Source: an uncultured Victivallales bacterium (GTDB lineage Bacteria; Verrucomicrobiota; Lentisphaeria; Victivallales; UBA1829). From it: a DNA stretch of 64,000 nt. The notes below the pieces were generated by a model. The model was not told the origin of the DNA, did no database searches, and saw only the letters and a list, made by a program, of their open reading frames with translations. How positions within the stretch are numbered: position 1 is the first letter of the stretch; every line of letters starts with the position of its first letter. The position numbers and the translations under genes are program-made. Below are positions 7,496 to 16,700 of the stretch, piece by piece. The stretch is from positions 17,306-81,305 of the forward strand of contig CAKUJH010000015.1 in NCBI GenBank assembly GCA_934661375.1, given 5' to 3'.

Positions 7496-9970
7496 ATGAC
7501 ATCTATGAAAGACGCCATCATCACTTCATTCCGGAGACACCTTACCCTGTCCCTGGGCAAACGTCCGGACAAATCCAGCGATCTGGACCGCTATCAGGCA
7601 CTGGCTTTGAGCGTCCGTGACCTTATTATGGAACGGTGGATCGCTACACGGGATGCCTATGAAGAAGAACAGCCGCGCACGGTCAACTATATTTCCCTCG
7701 AATTTCTGATGGGCCGTACGCTCGGCAATGCCATGATCAACCTGGATGTCTATGACGCCGTTGAAGCCGCCATGAAGGAACTCGGTTTCAAACTGTCCGC
7801 GCTGCGCGATGAAGAAGTCGATGCGGGACTGGGCAACGGCGGTCTGGGTCGTCTCGCCGCCTGTTTTCTGGATTCCATGGCAACGCTTGAGCTGCCAGCC
7901 TACGGATACGGCATCCGCTATGATTACGGCATCTTCCGTCAGATCATCCAGAACGGCTATCAGGTGGAGGAACCGGACAACTGGCTCAGCCGCGGCAATC
8001 CGTGGGAAATCCGCCGTCCGGAACTCGCCCGCTCCATTCAGTTCGGCGGACGCGTGGAAGCGTACCCCAACGGCACGCAAAACCGGTACCGCCGCAGATG
8101 GGTGGATACCCAGGATGTGCTTGCCATGCCGTATGACACCCCGATTCCCGGCTATAAAACCGCCACGGTGAACACGCTGCGTCTGTGGTCTGCGGAATCC
8201 CAGTGCGGATTCAATCTTTCCAAATTCAACCAGGGCGATTACATCAGCGCGAACCTCGAAGCCGCTCTGTCCAGCAATATTACCAAGGTGCTTTATCCCA
8301 ACGACAACAATTACGAAGGCAAGGAACTCCGGCTCAAACAGCAGTATTTCCTGGTCTCCGCCACCTTGCAGGACATCATGGGCAGAATCAAATTCTACGG
8401 CAAGGATGTTCACGATTTCGCCAAATATGCCACGATCCAGCTGAACGACACACATCCGGCTCTGGCGATCCCCGAACTCATGCGTCTGCTCATCGATATC
8501 GAAAACTTCGAATGGGATGAAGCGTGGGAAGTCTGCACGCAGACCTTCAACTACACCAACCATACCCTGATGAGTGAAGCGCTGGAAAAATGGTCCGTTG
8601 CCCTGATGGGAAAACTCCTGCCGCGGCATCTGGAAATCATCTACGAAATCAACTTCCGTTTCCTGCGTCAGGTTTCCACTCACTACATCGGTGACAACGA
8701 CCGTCTGACCCGCATGTCCCTGATTCAGGAAGGTTCGGAAAAAATGGTGCGCATGGCGTACATGTGCGTAGTCGCCAGCCGCAAAGTCAACGGCGTGGCG
8801 GCTCTGCATACGGAACTGCTGAAACACGGTCTGTTCAAGGATTTCCATGATTTCACCCCGGAAAAATTCATCAATGTGACCAACGGCATCACCCCGCGCC
8901 GCTGGCTGCGGAAAGCCAATCCGTCGCTGTCCGATCTTATCACATCCCGGATCGGCGACGGCTGGGTGCGTGATCTGGAACAGCTCAAACAGCTGGAAAA
9001 GTATGCCTCGGATAAATCTTTCCTGGAAGAACTCGCCAAATCCAAACGCATCAACAAGCTGCTCATGGCGGAATATCTGGAAAGCAATTGCGGCGTCAAG
9101 GTCAACCCCGATTCCATTTTCGACGTCCAGGTCAAGCGTCTGCATGAATACAAACGCCAGTTCCTGAACGCCCTGCACGCCATTTCGCTGTACCTGAACA
9201 TCAAGGACAACCCGAATGCGGACATCGTTCCGCGCACCATCATGTTCGGCGCGAAATCCGCTCCGGGCTATTTCATGGCAAAGCTGATCATCAAATTCAT
9301 CAATGCCATCGGGGACGTCATCAATTCCGACCCGGATGTGAAAGACAAACTCAAAGTCGTGTTCGTCCCGAACTACCGTGTCTCCCTGGCGGAAAAAATC
9401 ATCCCCGCCGCCGACCTCTCCGAGCAGATCTCTCTGGCAGGAACCGAAGCATCCGGAACCAGCAATATGAAATTCGCTCTCAACGGCGCTTTGACCATCG
9501 GCACCATGGACGGTGCAAATGTGGAAATCCACGACGCGGTCGGCGCGGAAAACATCTTCATCTTCGGTATGAATGTCGATGAAGTCCGCAATCTGCGTTC
9601 CGCCGGATACAATCCCATGGAATTCATCGAACGCAGCGACATGCTCAAACGGATCATGGCGCTGATCGACAGCGATTTCTTCTCGCCCGGCGAACGCGGC
9701 ATCTTCCGTCCGCTGCTGGATTCCCTGCATTCGGACACCTACATGACCGCCGCCGATTATGAATCTTACTGCGCCGTTCAGAATTCGGTCTCCGAACTCT
9801 ACCGCAACCCCGGTGAATGGAACCGCCGCTGCGTCATCAATATCGCCAACATGGGCAGATTCTCCAGCGACCGTTCCATTCAGGAATACGCCGACAACAT
9901 CTGGCAGCTGAAGCCCTATCACGTCGATATGAAGAAATTCAACCCCTTCAGCGACAAGCGGAAAGGCTGA
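7496..9970 (+). CDS. glgP: Glycogen/alpha-glucan phosphorylase
   Basis: Releases glucose-1-phosphate from storage or dietary alpha-glucans in the cytoplasm. The 824-residue length is typical of GT35. Visible landmarks are 'VNYISLEFLMGRTLGNAMINL' near residue 65, 'GLGNGGLGRLAACFLDSMA' near 115, 'NDTHPALAIPELMR' near 320, and the pyridoxal-phosphate lysine motif 'GTSNMKFALNGALTIGTMDGANVEI' near 655-680. The ATG at 7496 has an AGGAG site 7 nt upstream. The next gene starts 4 nt after the stop, so at least two genes share the transcript. Confidence 0.98.
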   Translation: MTSMKDAIITSFRRHLTLSLGKRPDKSSDLDRYQALALSVRDLIMERWIATRDAYEEEQPRTVNYISLEFLMGRTLGNAMINLDVYDAVEAAMKELGFKLSALRDEEVDAGLGNGGLGRLAACFLDSMATLELPAYGYGIRYDYGIFRQIIQNGYQVEEPDNWLSRGNPWEIRRPELARSIQFGGRVEAYPNGTQNRYRRRWVDTQDVLAMPYDTPIPGYKTATVNTLRLWSAESQCGFNLSKFNQGDYISANLEAALSSNITKVLYPNDNNYEGKELRLKQQYFLVSATLQDIMGRIKFYGKDVHDFAKYATIQLNDTHPALAIPELMRLLIDIENFEWDEAWEVCTQTFNYTNHTLMSEALEKWSVALMGKLLPRHLEIIYEINFRFLRQVSTHYIGDNDRLTRMSLIQEGSEKMVRMAYMCVVASRKVNGVAALHTELLKHGLFKDFHDFTPEKFINVTNGITPRRWLRKANPSLSDLITSRIGDGWVRDLEQLKQLEKYASDKSFLEELAKSKRINKLLMAEYLESNCGVKVNPDSIFDVQVKRLHEYKRQFLNALHAISLYLNIKDNPNADIVPRTIMFGAKSAPGYFMAKLIIKFINAIGDVINSDPDVKDKLKVVFVPNYRVSLAEKIIPAADLSEQISLAGTEASGTSNMKFALNGALTIGTMDGANVEIHDAVGAENIFIFGMNVDEVRNLRSAGYNPMEFIERSDMLKRIMALIDSDFFSPGERGIFRPLLDSLHSDTYMTAADYESYCAVQNSVSELYRNPGEWNRRCVINIANMGRFSSDRSIQEYADNIWQLKPYHVDMKKFNPFSDKRKG

Positions 9971-9974
9971 ATCC

Positions 9975-10403
9975 ATGAATCCTGCCGATAAAAAAATGAC
10001 CATCTATCTCAGCGGTCCGATCATGGATGAACACGACGGCGCGGCACGGGAATGGCGCGCCGCCGCCAAAGCCATGCTCGGCGGCAGATTCCGGATGCTG
10101 GATCCCATGCGCCGGAAATTCATCGACCGTCAGGTGGACAGTGCCAATGAAATCGTGGAATTTGACCTTCAGGATGTGCGCGATGCGGATATTGTGCTGG
10201 TCAATTACAACAAACCGTCCATCGGCACTTCCATGGAAATTTTTTATGCGGCACATGATCTGGGAAAATTTGTGATTTCGTTTTCTCCGTTCACGTTTGA
10301 AAACTGCAGCCCGTGGATTGTGCGTTTTTCCACCAAGATTCTCCCATCGCTGGAAGACGCCTGCCGTTACATAGACACCAATTTCGGATCAACCTCAGAA
10401 TAA
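9975..10403 (+). CDS. Nucleoside 2-deoxyribosyltransferase-like protein
   Basis: A 142-residue protein of the nucleoside 2-deoxyribosyltransferase fold. It shows the N-terminal 'IYLSGPIMDE' loop, 'EIVEFDLQDVRDADIVLVNYNKPSIGTSMEIFYAA' in the middle, with the GT(S)MEI segment carrying the nucleophilic Glu, and a short C-terminus. The family exchanges or hydrolyses N-glycosidic bonds of (deoxy)nucleosides or nucleotides. The 4-nt gap to glgP indicates co-transcription. A phage-type salvage role is possible but unproven; the exact substrate cannot be read from sequence. Confidence 0.75.
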   Translation: MNPADKKMTIYLSGPIMDEHDGAAREWRAAAKAMLGGRFRMLDPMRRKFIDRQVDSANEIVEFDLQDVRDADIVLVNYNKPSIGTSMEIFYAAHDLGKFVISFSPFTFENCSPWIVRFSTKILPSLEDACRYIDTNFGSTSE

Positions 10404-10416
10404 GGATTTGAAAAAA

Positions 10417-10782
10417 ATGAAACTGACCAGAGAAATAGCCAAAGCGCTTCAGGAATGTATCGAAGAAGGTTTTGAATCCGTCTCCGAATTTGCCAAATTT
10501 GCCAACGTCAGCACCGACACGGTAACCAAATACCTGCAATGCGAAACGGCGTCCATCCGGGAAGACACCTGGAAACGCATTCAGCCGCTGCTGAAGCTCA
10601 AATCCAAAAAAGCGGAAACGCACCACAAACCGCTGGAATTGACTTCCGATGAAAAAATTCTGCTGGATGCCTTTGCCGACCTTCCGTCGGATGTTCAGCG
10701 TCAGAAACTCATGGAAATCATTGACATCGCCAAACGGTACAACCGCAAAAAACTGGCAGCGCAGCAAGCCCCCGCAGATTGA
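10417..10782 (+). CDS. Small helix-turn-helix protein
   Basis: The product is about 121 residues from the ATG at 10417; a TTG at 10408 is too close to the AAGGA site to be used. The N-terminal half has an XRE-like pattern ('EGFESVSEFAKFANVSTDTVTKYLQ'). The C-terminal half is a charged helix ('DEKILLDAFADLPSDVQRQKLMEIIDIAKRY'). It lies 13 nt after the deoxyribosyltransferase gene in the glgP operon and is followed by a terminator. Probably a DNA-binding regulator; its target is unknown. Confidence 0.55.
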   Translation: MKLTREIAKALQECIEEGFESVSEFAKFANVSTDTVTKYLQCETASIREDTWKRIQPLLKLKSKKAETHHKPLELTSDEKILLDAFADLPSDVQRQKLMEIIDIAKRYNRKKLAAQQAPAD

Positions 10783-10802
10783 ATTCATCCTGTCTCACAG
10801 CA

Positions 10803-10838
10803 AGCCGGCGGATATTTTCCTCCGGCTTTTTTTATTTT
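10803..10838 (+). terminator. Terminator of the glgP operon
   Basis: AGCCGG (10803-10808) pairs with CCGGCT (10822-10827), with further partial pairing in the loop, and a T-run follows. Confidence 0.7.
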
Positions 10839-10909
10839 TCCCTCTCGTTTCTTTCAGAAAATATTTGAAAAGAAAAGATGAATTTTTTCATATTTTTCCG
10901 AAAAATTAC

Positions 10910-10950
10910 TTGACAATATATTTTTTCGCATTATCTTTACGGTAAAGATA
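10910..10950 (+). promoter_or_regulatory. Promoter with overlapping palindromic operator, module A regulator
   Basis: TTGACA (10910-10915) and TATCTT (10932-10937) are spaced 16 bp apart. A perfect 9-1-9 palindrome, TATCTTTACGGTAAAGATA (10932-10950), covers the -10 element and the start of transcription. This arrangement suits autorepression by the regulator encoded 36 bp downstream. A second set of near-repeats (AAACTTAA) follows at about 10955-10975. Confidence 0.6.
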
Positions 10951-10985
10951 AGAAAAACTTAAATAAACTTAAGTAAAAAAATATA

Positions 10986-12083
10986 ATGAACACGGAACAG
11001 GAAAAACTGCTGAAACAACTGGAAAAGTATCCGCGCAGAAAAGTGGAACTTCTGACGGAATACCTGTTTCAGTTCGTCTCCCGGAAACAGTCTGCCGATT
11101 CCGAATTGGGCTTGCTGTGTGCCAAAGACTTGTCCAGTGTGTTCGGCGTTTCCAAAGTAACTGCGCTGAAAGTGCTGGAAGAGCTGGACCGCCGAAAACA
11201 AGGGGCTCAAACCGGGCGTGAAATCAGAACCGGCAAAAAACATTCAGGAAAAATACTGGTGTGCATCAGTCCGCTGATCGAAAATGAAGTTTTCGCCACT
11301 TACAGTTCCGCGCCGTTTTTCCTGGGCAGAAACAGTGCCGTTCAATATTTTCATGAACAGGGGTTTGAAACGGAAATTATTTCACGGGAACAGCTTGACG
11401 GCATTGGCGGAGACCTGAAAGGCATTGCCGGTCTGCTGTTGAAAACCGCCGTTCCGTATGAACTGCGAAAGAAACTGCATCAGGCAGGTATTCCCGCGGT
11501 CGAAATTCACGTCGGCACGATTGAACCGACTTCGCTTCATACGGTAAGCAGTGAATTTCAGCCGGCGTTTTTCTCTCTGCTGGAAAAATGGCGGGACCGT
11601 CCGGAAATTCTGCTGACAACCAGCCGCAACCGGGTGGGTGTGGAACGGCTGGAAAGTTTCCGTTTCTGTGCAGAAGCCGGCGGACGCCCTCTCGAATCTA
11701 TGGAAATGTGCATCACGCCGATGATTCCGGGCGACCTGGGACAGCTTGCCGGATATAAATTCGGACTGCAGCTTGTGGAGACGCGGAAACATCCGGTGAT
11801 TCTTTCCGCCAGTGATTACTTCTCCTTCGGCCTGGTCAGTGCTTTCATGGAAAAACACTGGTTCCCGCTGGAAGATTATGAACTGGTCAGCATTGACAAT
11901 CTGGAACGGATCGGGCAATGTCCCTTCGGCAAACCCTTCCTCTCTTCGATAGATTTTCATCTGCCGGAAATCCATGTGGAGGGCGCCAGACTGCTGGTGA
12001 AACTGATTAACGAAAAAGCGGATTATTCGGCTCTGATTTCCCGGCGGCTGCCGGCTGTATTCATCAGCAGAGAAACGGCATGA
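10986..12083 (+). CDS. GntR/LacI-type sensor regulator (module A)
   Basis: The 365-residue protein has a winged-helix N-terminus ('AKDLSSVFGVSKVTALKVLEEL', about residues 45-67) joined to a periplasmic-binding-protein-like sensor with the late landmark 'PVILSASDYFSFGLVSAFMEKHWFPLEDYELVSIDNLE', typical of LacI/GalR C-terminal domains. It should bind a sugar-like effector and control its own operon. The start at 10986 follows an AT-rich leader without a strong ribosome site. It is followed, on the same strand, by a pseudopilin and an exported LamG/giant protein, the same order as in module B. The effector is unknown. Confidence 0.7.
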   Translation: MNTEQEKLLKQLEKYPRRKVELLTEYLFQFVSRKQSADSELGLLCAKDLSSVFGVSKVTALKVLEELDRRKQGAQTGREIRTGKKHSGKILVCISPLIENEVFATYSSAPFFLGRNSAVQYFHEQGFETEIISREQLDGIGGDLKGIAGLLLKTAVPYELRKKLHQAGIPAVEIHVGTIEPTSLHTVSSEFQPAFFSLLEKWRDRPEILLTTSRNRVGVERLESFRFCAEAGGRPLESMEMCITPMIPGDLGQLAGYKFGLQLVETRKHPVILSASDYFSFGLVSAFMEKHWFPLEDYELVSIDNLERIGQCPFGKPFLSSIDFHLPEIHVEGARLLVKLINEKADYSALISRRLPAVFISRETA

Positions 12084-12207
12084 ACAAATATGAAATATGA
12101 AATAAAAACAGGAGTTCACGAGCATGGAACATTAAAAACAGGGAAAAGGTTTCATATTGTCAATAATGTCATAGACAGAAAAAAAGAGCAGAAAGGAGAA
12201 CCCAGCC
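12084..12207 (+). promoter_or_regulatory. Conserved leader upstream of the module A pseudopilin
   Basis: This leader resembles the leader of the module C pseudopilin (minus strand, about 51891-52000). Shared blocks include ACAGGAG, TTAAAAACAG, TTTCATATTG-CAATAATGTCAT and the ribosome site GGAGAACCCA. No terminator or promoter is evident, so the region may be processed RNA, a regulatory leader, or the coding leader described in the next entry. Confidence 0.5.
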
Positions 12208-12215
12208 ATGAATAA
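12090..12215 (+). CDS. Possible 41-residue leader peptide overlapping the pseudopilin start
   Basis: An ATG at 12090 opens 41 codons ending in TAA at 12213-12215, overlapping the pseudopilin start by 8 nt. Its central 'KRFHIVNNVIDRKK' resembles 'KSFHIANNVMVRKK' encoded in frame upstream of the module C pseudopilin (51974 downward). The ribosome site is weak, and the protein similarity could simply reflect conserved nucleotides. Reported as a candidate translated leader only. Confidence 0.25.
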   Translation: MKYEIKTGVHEHGTLKTGKRFHIVNNVIDRKKEQKGEPSHE

Positions 12216-13023
12216 CCCGCCGCCGCTGACATCCATTTCATATTTCATATCTCATATTTCATATTTGAAGCGCAAACCGCAACGGTTTACGCTCATCGAA
12301 CTCCTCGTCGTTATTGCTATTATTGCCATTCTGGCGGGAATGCTGCTCCCGGCATTGAACAAAGCCAAAAAATCCGCGATGAATTCCAGCTGCATGAGCA
12401 ATATGCGGCAGCAGGGACTGGCAATGAATCTGTACATCAACGATTTCAATGAATATTATACGCCTTACACCGACAGAATCTTTGATTCGCAGATTACCAT
12501 AGGAAAAGATTCCTGGGTTTTCAAACTGGTCTCCAAACTGAAATATGCGCCAAATGTGAAAGTTTTCATCTGCGAATCCCATACCGCCAGATATTATAAG
12601 GATGCCGCGGCAAAATATCAGCTCCGGGAAATCAAAAACAAACCGAATGATCCGACTTTCTATCCATTGGGCGTAACCTACGGCGGAAACTGGTTTATCA
12701 TCGGCACTTACGTAAGCGGGGCATGGACTCAGCTCTTTGACCGCAAATCCGCTCATCCCGCCAGACAGACACAGCTCCGGCAGCCAGGGATGACTCTGCT
12801 CATCGGAGAGAACAAAGCGGCTGGCGGCTGGGATATTCCTTTGGGCATCGACCATGTCAGTACGATTGCCGATTCTCATGACCGCACGGGCAATCTGCTG
12901 TGGGCAGACGGGCATGTGGAATCGAAAATTCTGCCGGGCAAAACGCTGGTTTACTCCAGCGGCGTTGACTGGATCACCAGAAATGTCTGGTATCTGGCTT
13001 GCAATAAAAAGAATCCACTGTAA
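12208..13023 (+). CDS. Type II/IV pseudopilin-like exported protein (module A)
   Basis: A 271-residue protein. A 20-residue leader rich in Ile/Ser/Tyr precedes 'KRKPQRFTLIELLVVIAIIAILAGMLLPALNKAK', the prepilin-type N-methylation helix. The processed form would be held in the inner membrane with a C-terminal domain outside; the tail has the 'LLWADGHVES' motif common in the DUF1559/H-X9-DG family. The residue before the +1 Phe is Arg rather than Gly. The start is fixed by AAAGGAGAACCCAGCC before the ATG. The leader DNA is a run of near-repeats of ATTTCAT. It sits between the regulator and the LamG/giant protein. Whether it builds a pseudopilus or works as a surface-presented protein is unknown. 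Confidence 0.8.
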   Translation: MNNPPPLTSISYFISHISYLKRKPQRFTLIELLVVIAIIAILAGMLLPALNKAKKSAMNSSCMSNMRQQGLAMNLYINDFNEYYTPYTDRIFDSQITIGKDSWVFKLVSKLKYAPNVKVFICESHTARYYKDAAAKYQLREIKNKPNDPTFYPLGVTYGGNWFIIGTYVSGAWTQLFDRKSAHPARQTQLRQPGMTLLIGENKAAGGWDIPLGIDHVSTIADSHDRTGNLLWADGHVESKILPGKTLVYSSGVDWITRNVWYLACNKKNPL

Positions 13024-13051
13024 AAGTATAATAAAAAAAAGGAGTAAAAAC

Positions 13052-13696
13052 ATGTCTATCAGAACATGGTGTGCAGCGGCTGTAATGGCGCTGGTCACGG
13101 CTGTTTCCGGAGCAGATTTCTGGACTCCGGATATCGCCGGGAAAAGTGTCATCGACAAACAGAGCGACCCGTGCGTGGTGTCCGGGCGCACGGAAATCAA
13201 ACAGCTGGAAGAAGGACCGGCTCTCGTTTTCCGGGGCGGTCAGGATCCCGCGGTATTTTCCAGCAAGGATATTCTGGACAATGAAAGCGGCAGCATTGAA
13301 TTTTTCTTTCAGCCGGATCTGCCGGAAAAAGCCCCCGCTCATGCCAGTACCCTGTTCATCTCCGGCAAATATTCCATCGGATTCTATACCTCACCGGGCA
13401 AAGTTCCGGCAATTTATTTTCTGACGAAAACAACAGAAGGGAAACCTGCCGGAATCTACAATAAATATCCGCTGCAGAATGGGAAATGGCATCACCTCAA
13501 GGCATACTGGGACGCCAAAAGCATGTTCCTTGCGGTGGACGGGAAATTTCTGGCGTCGTCCGGACGCGGCGGCAGTGTTTTTGATTCCGTATTCCGGATA
13601 GGAGACGGACAAGGCGGTTTCTGCCGGGCGAAAATCCGGGATTTCCGGATTTATAAAGGAACCAAAAACGCGGCTGCTCCGCAAAAAAAAAAGTAA
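13052..13696 (+). CDS. Exported LamG-domain protein, zero-frame product upstream of a -1 frameshift
   Basis: A signal peptide ('WCAAAVMALVTAVSGA') is followed by a LamG/concanavalin-like jelly roll with 'SGSIEFFFQPDLPE', 'GKWHHLKAYWDAKSMFLAVDGK' and 'KIRDFRIYKG'. The zero frame ends after 214 residues at TAA 13694-13696, directly after a 10-A run. Without a gap the coding sense carries on in the -1 frame to 17922 for another ~1,400 residues that lack their own signal peptide and ribosome site. The start at 13052 has AAAGGAG 7 nt upstream. It is read either as a short sugar-binding protein or, by slippage, as the head of a giant exported protein. Confidence 0.75.
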   Translation: MSIRTWCAAAVMALVTAVSGADFWTPDIAGKSVIDKQSDPCVVSGRTEIKQLEEGPALVFRGGQDPAVFSSKDILDNESGSIEFFFQPDLPEKAPAHASTLFISGKYSIGFYTSPGKVPAIYFLTKTTEGKPAGIYNKYPLQNGKWHHLKAYWDAKSMFLAVDGKFLASSGRGGSVFDSVFRIGDGQGGFCRAKIRDFRIYKGTKNAAAPQKKK

Positions 13697-13745
13697 CAGC
13701 CAAGGCTGAAAATCTCCCGGTCAAAACCATTGCCGTTTCCGGGAG
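13682..13745 (+). promoter_or_regulatory. A-run slippery site (A AAA AAG) with nearby hairpins
   Basis: Zero-frame codons read CAA AAA AAA AAG TAA (13682-13696), which contains the classical -1 slippery heptamer A AAA AAG immediately before the stop. A small stem (CAGC-CAAG-GCTG, 13697-13708) starts 3 nt downstream, and a 7-bp stem (CTCCCGG 13714-13720 with CCGGGAG 13739-13745) follows. The same sequence would also be explained by a one-base indel in a homopolymer. Confidence 0.5.
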
Positions 13746-16700
13746 TGAACCTTTTGCAGAAAATTTCTCTTCGATCGGTGGACGTTCCAACCTGCTGGGC
13801 AATAACGATTTTTCCGCAGTCCGTCCGCTGGATGATGCGCAGAAAAACGGCTTGAATGCCAAACAGTTCATCGTCAAAGACGGTCTGCTTCCCGGAAACT
13901 GGGAAATCAACAACCGGGGAATCGCGCCCTACACCGCCGGACGGCTGGAACTCCTTCCCATCACGCTCCCGGACGGCACAGCGGGTCATGCGATCCATTG
14001 GGAACTGCCGGAAAACCGCTGGGATCTTTTTGATCTGATCTGCCGACAGCAGATCAAGGCGGAAACCCTGCACACAGCCCCTCATTACGGCGGATTCTGG
14101 GCGCGCGGCAATGGAACGCTCACCATGCGTTTCAAGGAACACAGCGGAACCGGTTCCTCTGTTCTGACCGAAAATGCGTTCCTCATATCGCCGGGATGGC
14201 GCTTCTACCGCACCGCCAAAGCCGTGATCCCCAAACAGAAAACCGGCAGCTGGGTCACGGTGCAGTTTCAACTTTACGGCGAGGCGGAAATCGCCATGCC
14301 GGAAATCGCCCCGCTCCCCGCAGTGGACCGTTCCGCAGAACTGACTTTTTATGTGCCGTTTGACCATGGGAATCCGGCGGCACGTTTTTCGCGGGGCAAT
14401 GTCGAAGCCCTCGGCTACGGTGAAATCATGCCGGGAGTTCAAGGCGTTGACGGACAGCCGGACGGAGCCATGCGTTTTGACCGGAAACGTCATTTCACCC
14501 CTGCCGGATTTCTGCGTTTCCAAATGGGGCTGAACTATGAAGGAATGCGTTCCGTTCTGGATCCGGATACCGGCACGCTGGAACTGTGGATGCGGCCGCT
14601 CCCGGAAATGGCGTTTTTTCAGAAATGGGAACCCTTCCCGATTTTCAATTGCGGCAAACACATGAGCGCGTGGTCAAAACATACAGCTCCGCTGGAACTC
14701 TTCATCCGGCGGGCGGCGGACAAATCGCTGGAACTGGTTCTGGCTGAAAGCAATCTGACCAAGGAATGGCCGGCTCATACCCGGAAAGCGACAGATTCCA
14801 CCCGCAGAGAATATGTCCATAATCTCGGAGATGCCCGGCAATTCGTGGAAAAATGGCATCACATCGCGCTGACTTATGACGCAAACGGGCGGGCGGTTTT
14901 TCTGAACGGGAAAAAAGTCATTGCCGCCCCCGCCATGAAAAAACCGGCACTTTATTATCACAATACTCTTCAGCTGGCTGCCGGACACATCGCCGGTCCC
15001 TCCGTCATATCTTCGGATGTGGATGAGTTCCGGATTTACCGCGGCGTCCGGTATCACCGCGACTTTTCGCCTGTCCGGACAGCATTGTCCTTTCAGCCGG
15101 TTGCGGAAGAACACGCCGGTTCGTTTGCCCAAACGGAAATTCAAGTGGGGAAACCGTCCCTGAATCAGGAGAAAAACGCTTTCATTTTTCCGGTCAGCCG
15201 GGGAACAGAACGCTATGAACTGCGGCTCTCTCTGGGCAACGGCTACCCGCTGCTCTTTTCATCCAAAGACGCTGCCATGGGAATTCTGGTTCCGGAACAT
15301 CCCGCCATCCCGGATCTGATGGTGGAAAAACCGCAACTCTCCGCAGAAAAAGTTTCCGGAGAAATCACCAGACGCGGCACTTTCTACTCCTGGGAAGTCA
15401 AAAAGCAGGGAAACGGACTGGCGGTTACGCTGAATCTGGACAAGCAGTCCGGAGACTGGAAAGCCTTTGTGGAATGCCGTGCGGCTCTCCGGGACATCGG
15501 CGAAAAACGCTGGACACATCACTTTGACGGCTGCGGTATCCGGGATATTCTGATGCCCTTCCGTCCATTTGCTTTTGATGAAATGATCCTTGCCCTGCCG
15601 CTTTCCGGCGCCTGGAACGGCTCATCGGGCATGTGTATTGCCCTGACCCCGGAAACCATTGTCTCTTATGTTTCCCGCGGCATGAAATCCGCCGATACCC
15701 TTGAACTGGCGGTCCGTTCCGTACTGGACAACGGAGACAGAATGACCATCGCTTTCGAAGTGTTTCCGTTCAGCGGCAAATACGGGGAACGCGCTTTGAC
15801 AGATGCGTATCATGCCCGTCATCCGGAAACTTTTGCCCGGAGCCGCGAGGTGGATCCGCGTCTGTACGGCGGAGCTTCCACCTTCACGCCGTGGCAGACC
15901 CAGGCATATCAGACACGGAAAAATGAATACTCGCATCAGGAAATCAACCGTCGTGCCGGCTGCTCCTGGCACTGGCTTTACAAATCGGGGACTTCCACCG
16001 GGAACTGGGCTCCGGAAATGGAAATCCTTTCAGAACTTTCCATGCTCAACCGGTATGAAGTCGCCAACGCGGATTATCACCGCACGTCCAATCAGAGAAA
16101 AGCCTGGTCTTACGAAGAAAGCAGCCGCAAATCCGGCATCAATCAGGCTCCGTACATTTCCCAGTGGCTGGAAAAACGCTTCGTTCCGTATTTCCGGGAT
16201 TCCGTTTTCGATGACTATGAAACAACGTCCAGCGGAGTGGAATACATCAACGGGTTCTACTGGCCGCCGATCACGGATTACATCGGTCTGCAAAGCGGCA
16301 CCGACTTCGGCAGATGGCTGCGGAGACAGCTGCGCGGTATGCTGGAAAACTTCCACGGAGTCAATGCGTTTTCCCACGATGAACTCGTCGGCGATTATTA
16401 TTTCCGCAAAGGAACCGATCTGGGAGGCATCCGCGCCTTCGATGAAAACGGAGCTTATGTTCACAATCTGGCAGCCATGGGCAAATTCTGCGCGGATATC
16501 ACCGCTATGCCCAACACGACCCCGTACCGGACTGCCATCATCGGCAATGCGCGGATCCAGAATTCCGGATTCCCCGCCATTTTCCGGATGGACAACATCA
16601 TTTACGAACGGACCATGCACCAGGCCCAGCAGGACTGGACCACGCTTCGTCTGCATACCCGGATGATGGGGGAAAAACCGGATTCCTTCTGGATTGAAGG

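Noticed and set aside
10408..10416. TTG start for the small HTH protein
   Set aside because: The ribosome site AAGGA lies only 1 nt away from TTG but 10 nt before the ATG at 10417.
7496..10782. Treating the deoxyribosyltransferase and HTH genes as part of the phage cluster
   Set aside because: A strong terminator and new promoter separate the head genes from glgP, and both genes follow glgP in one operon.
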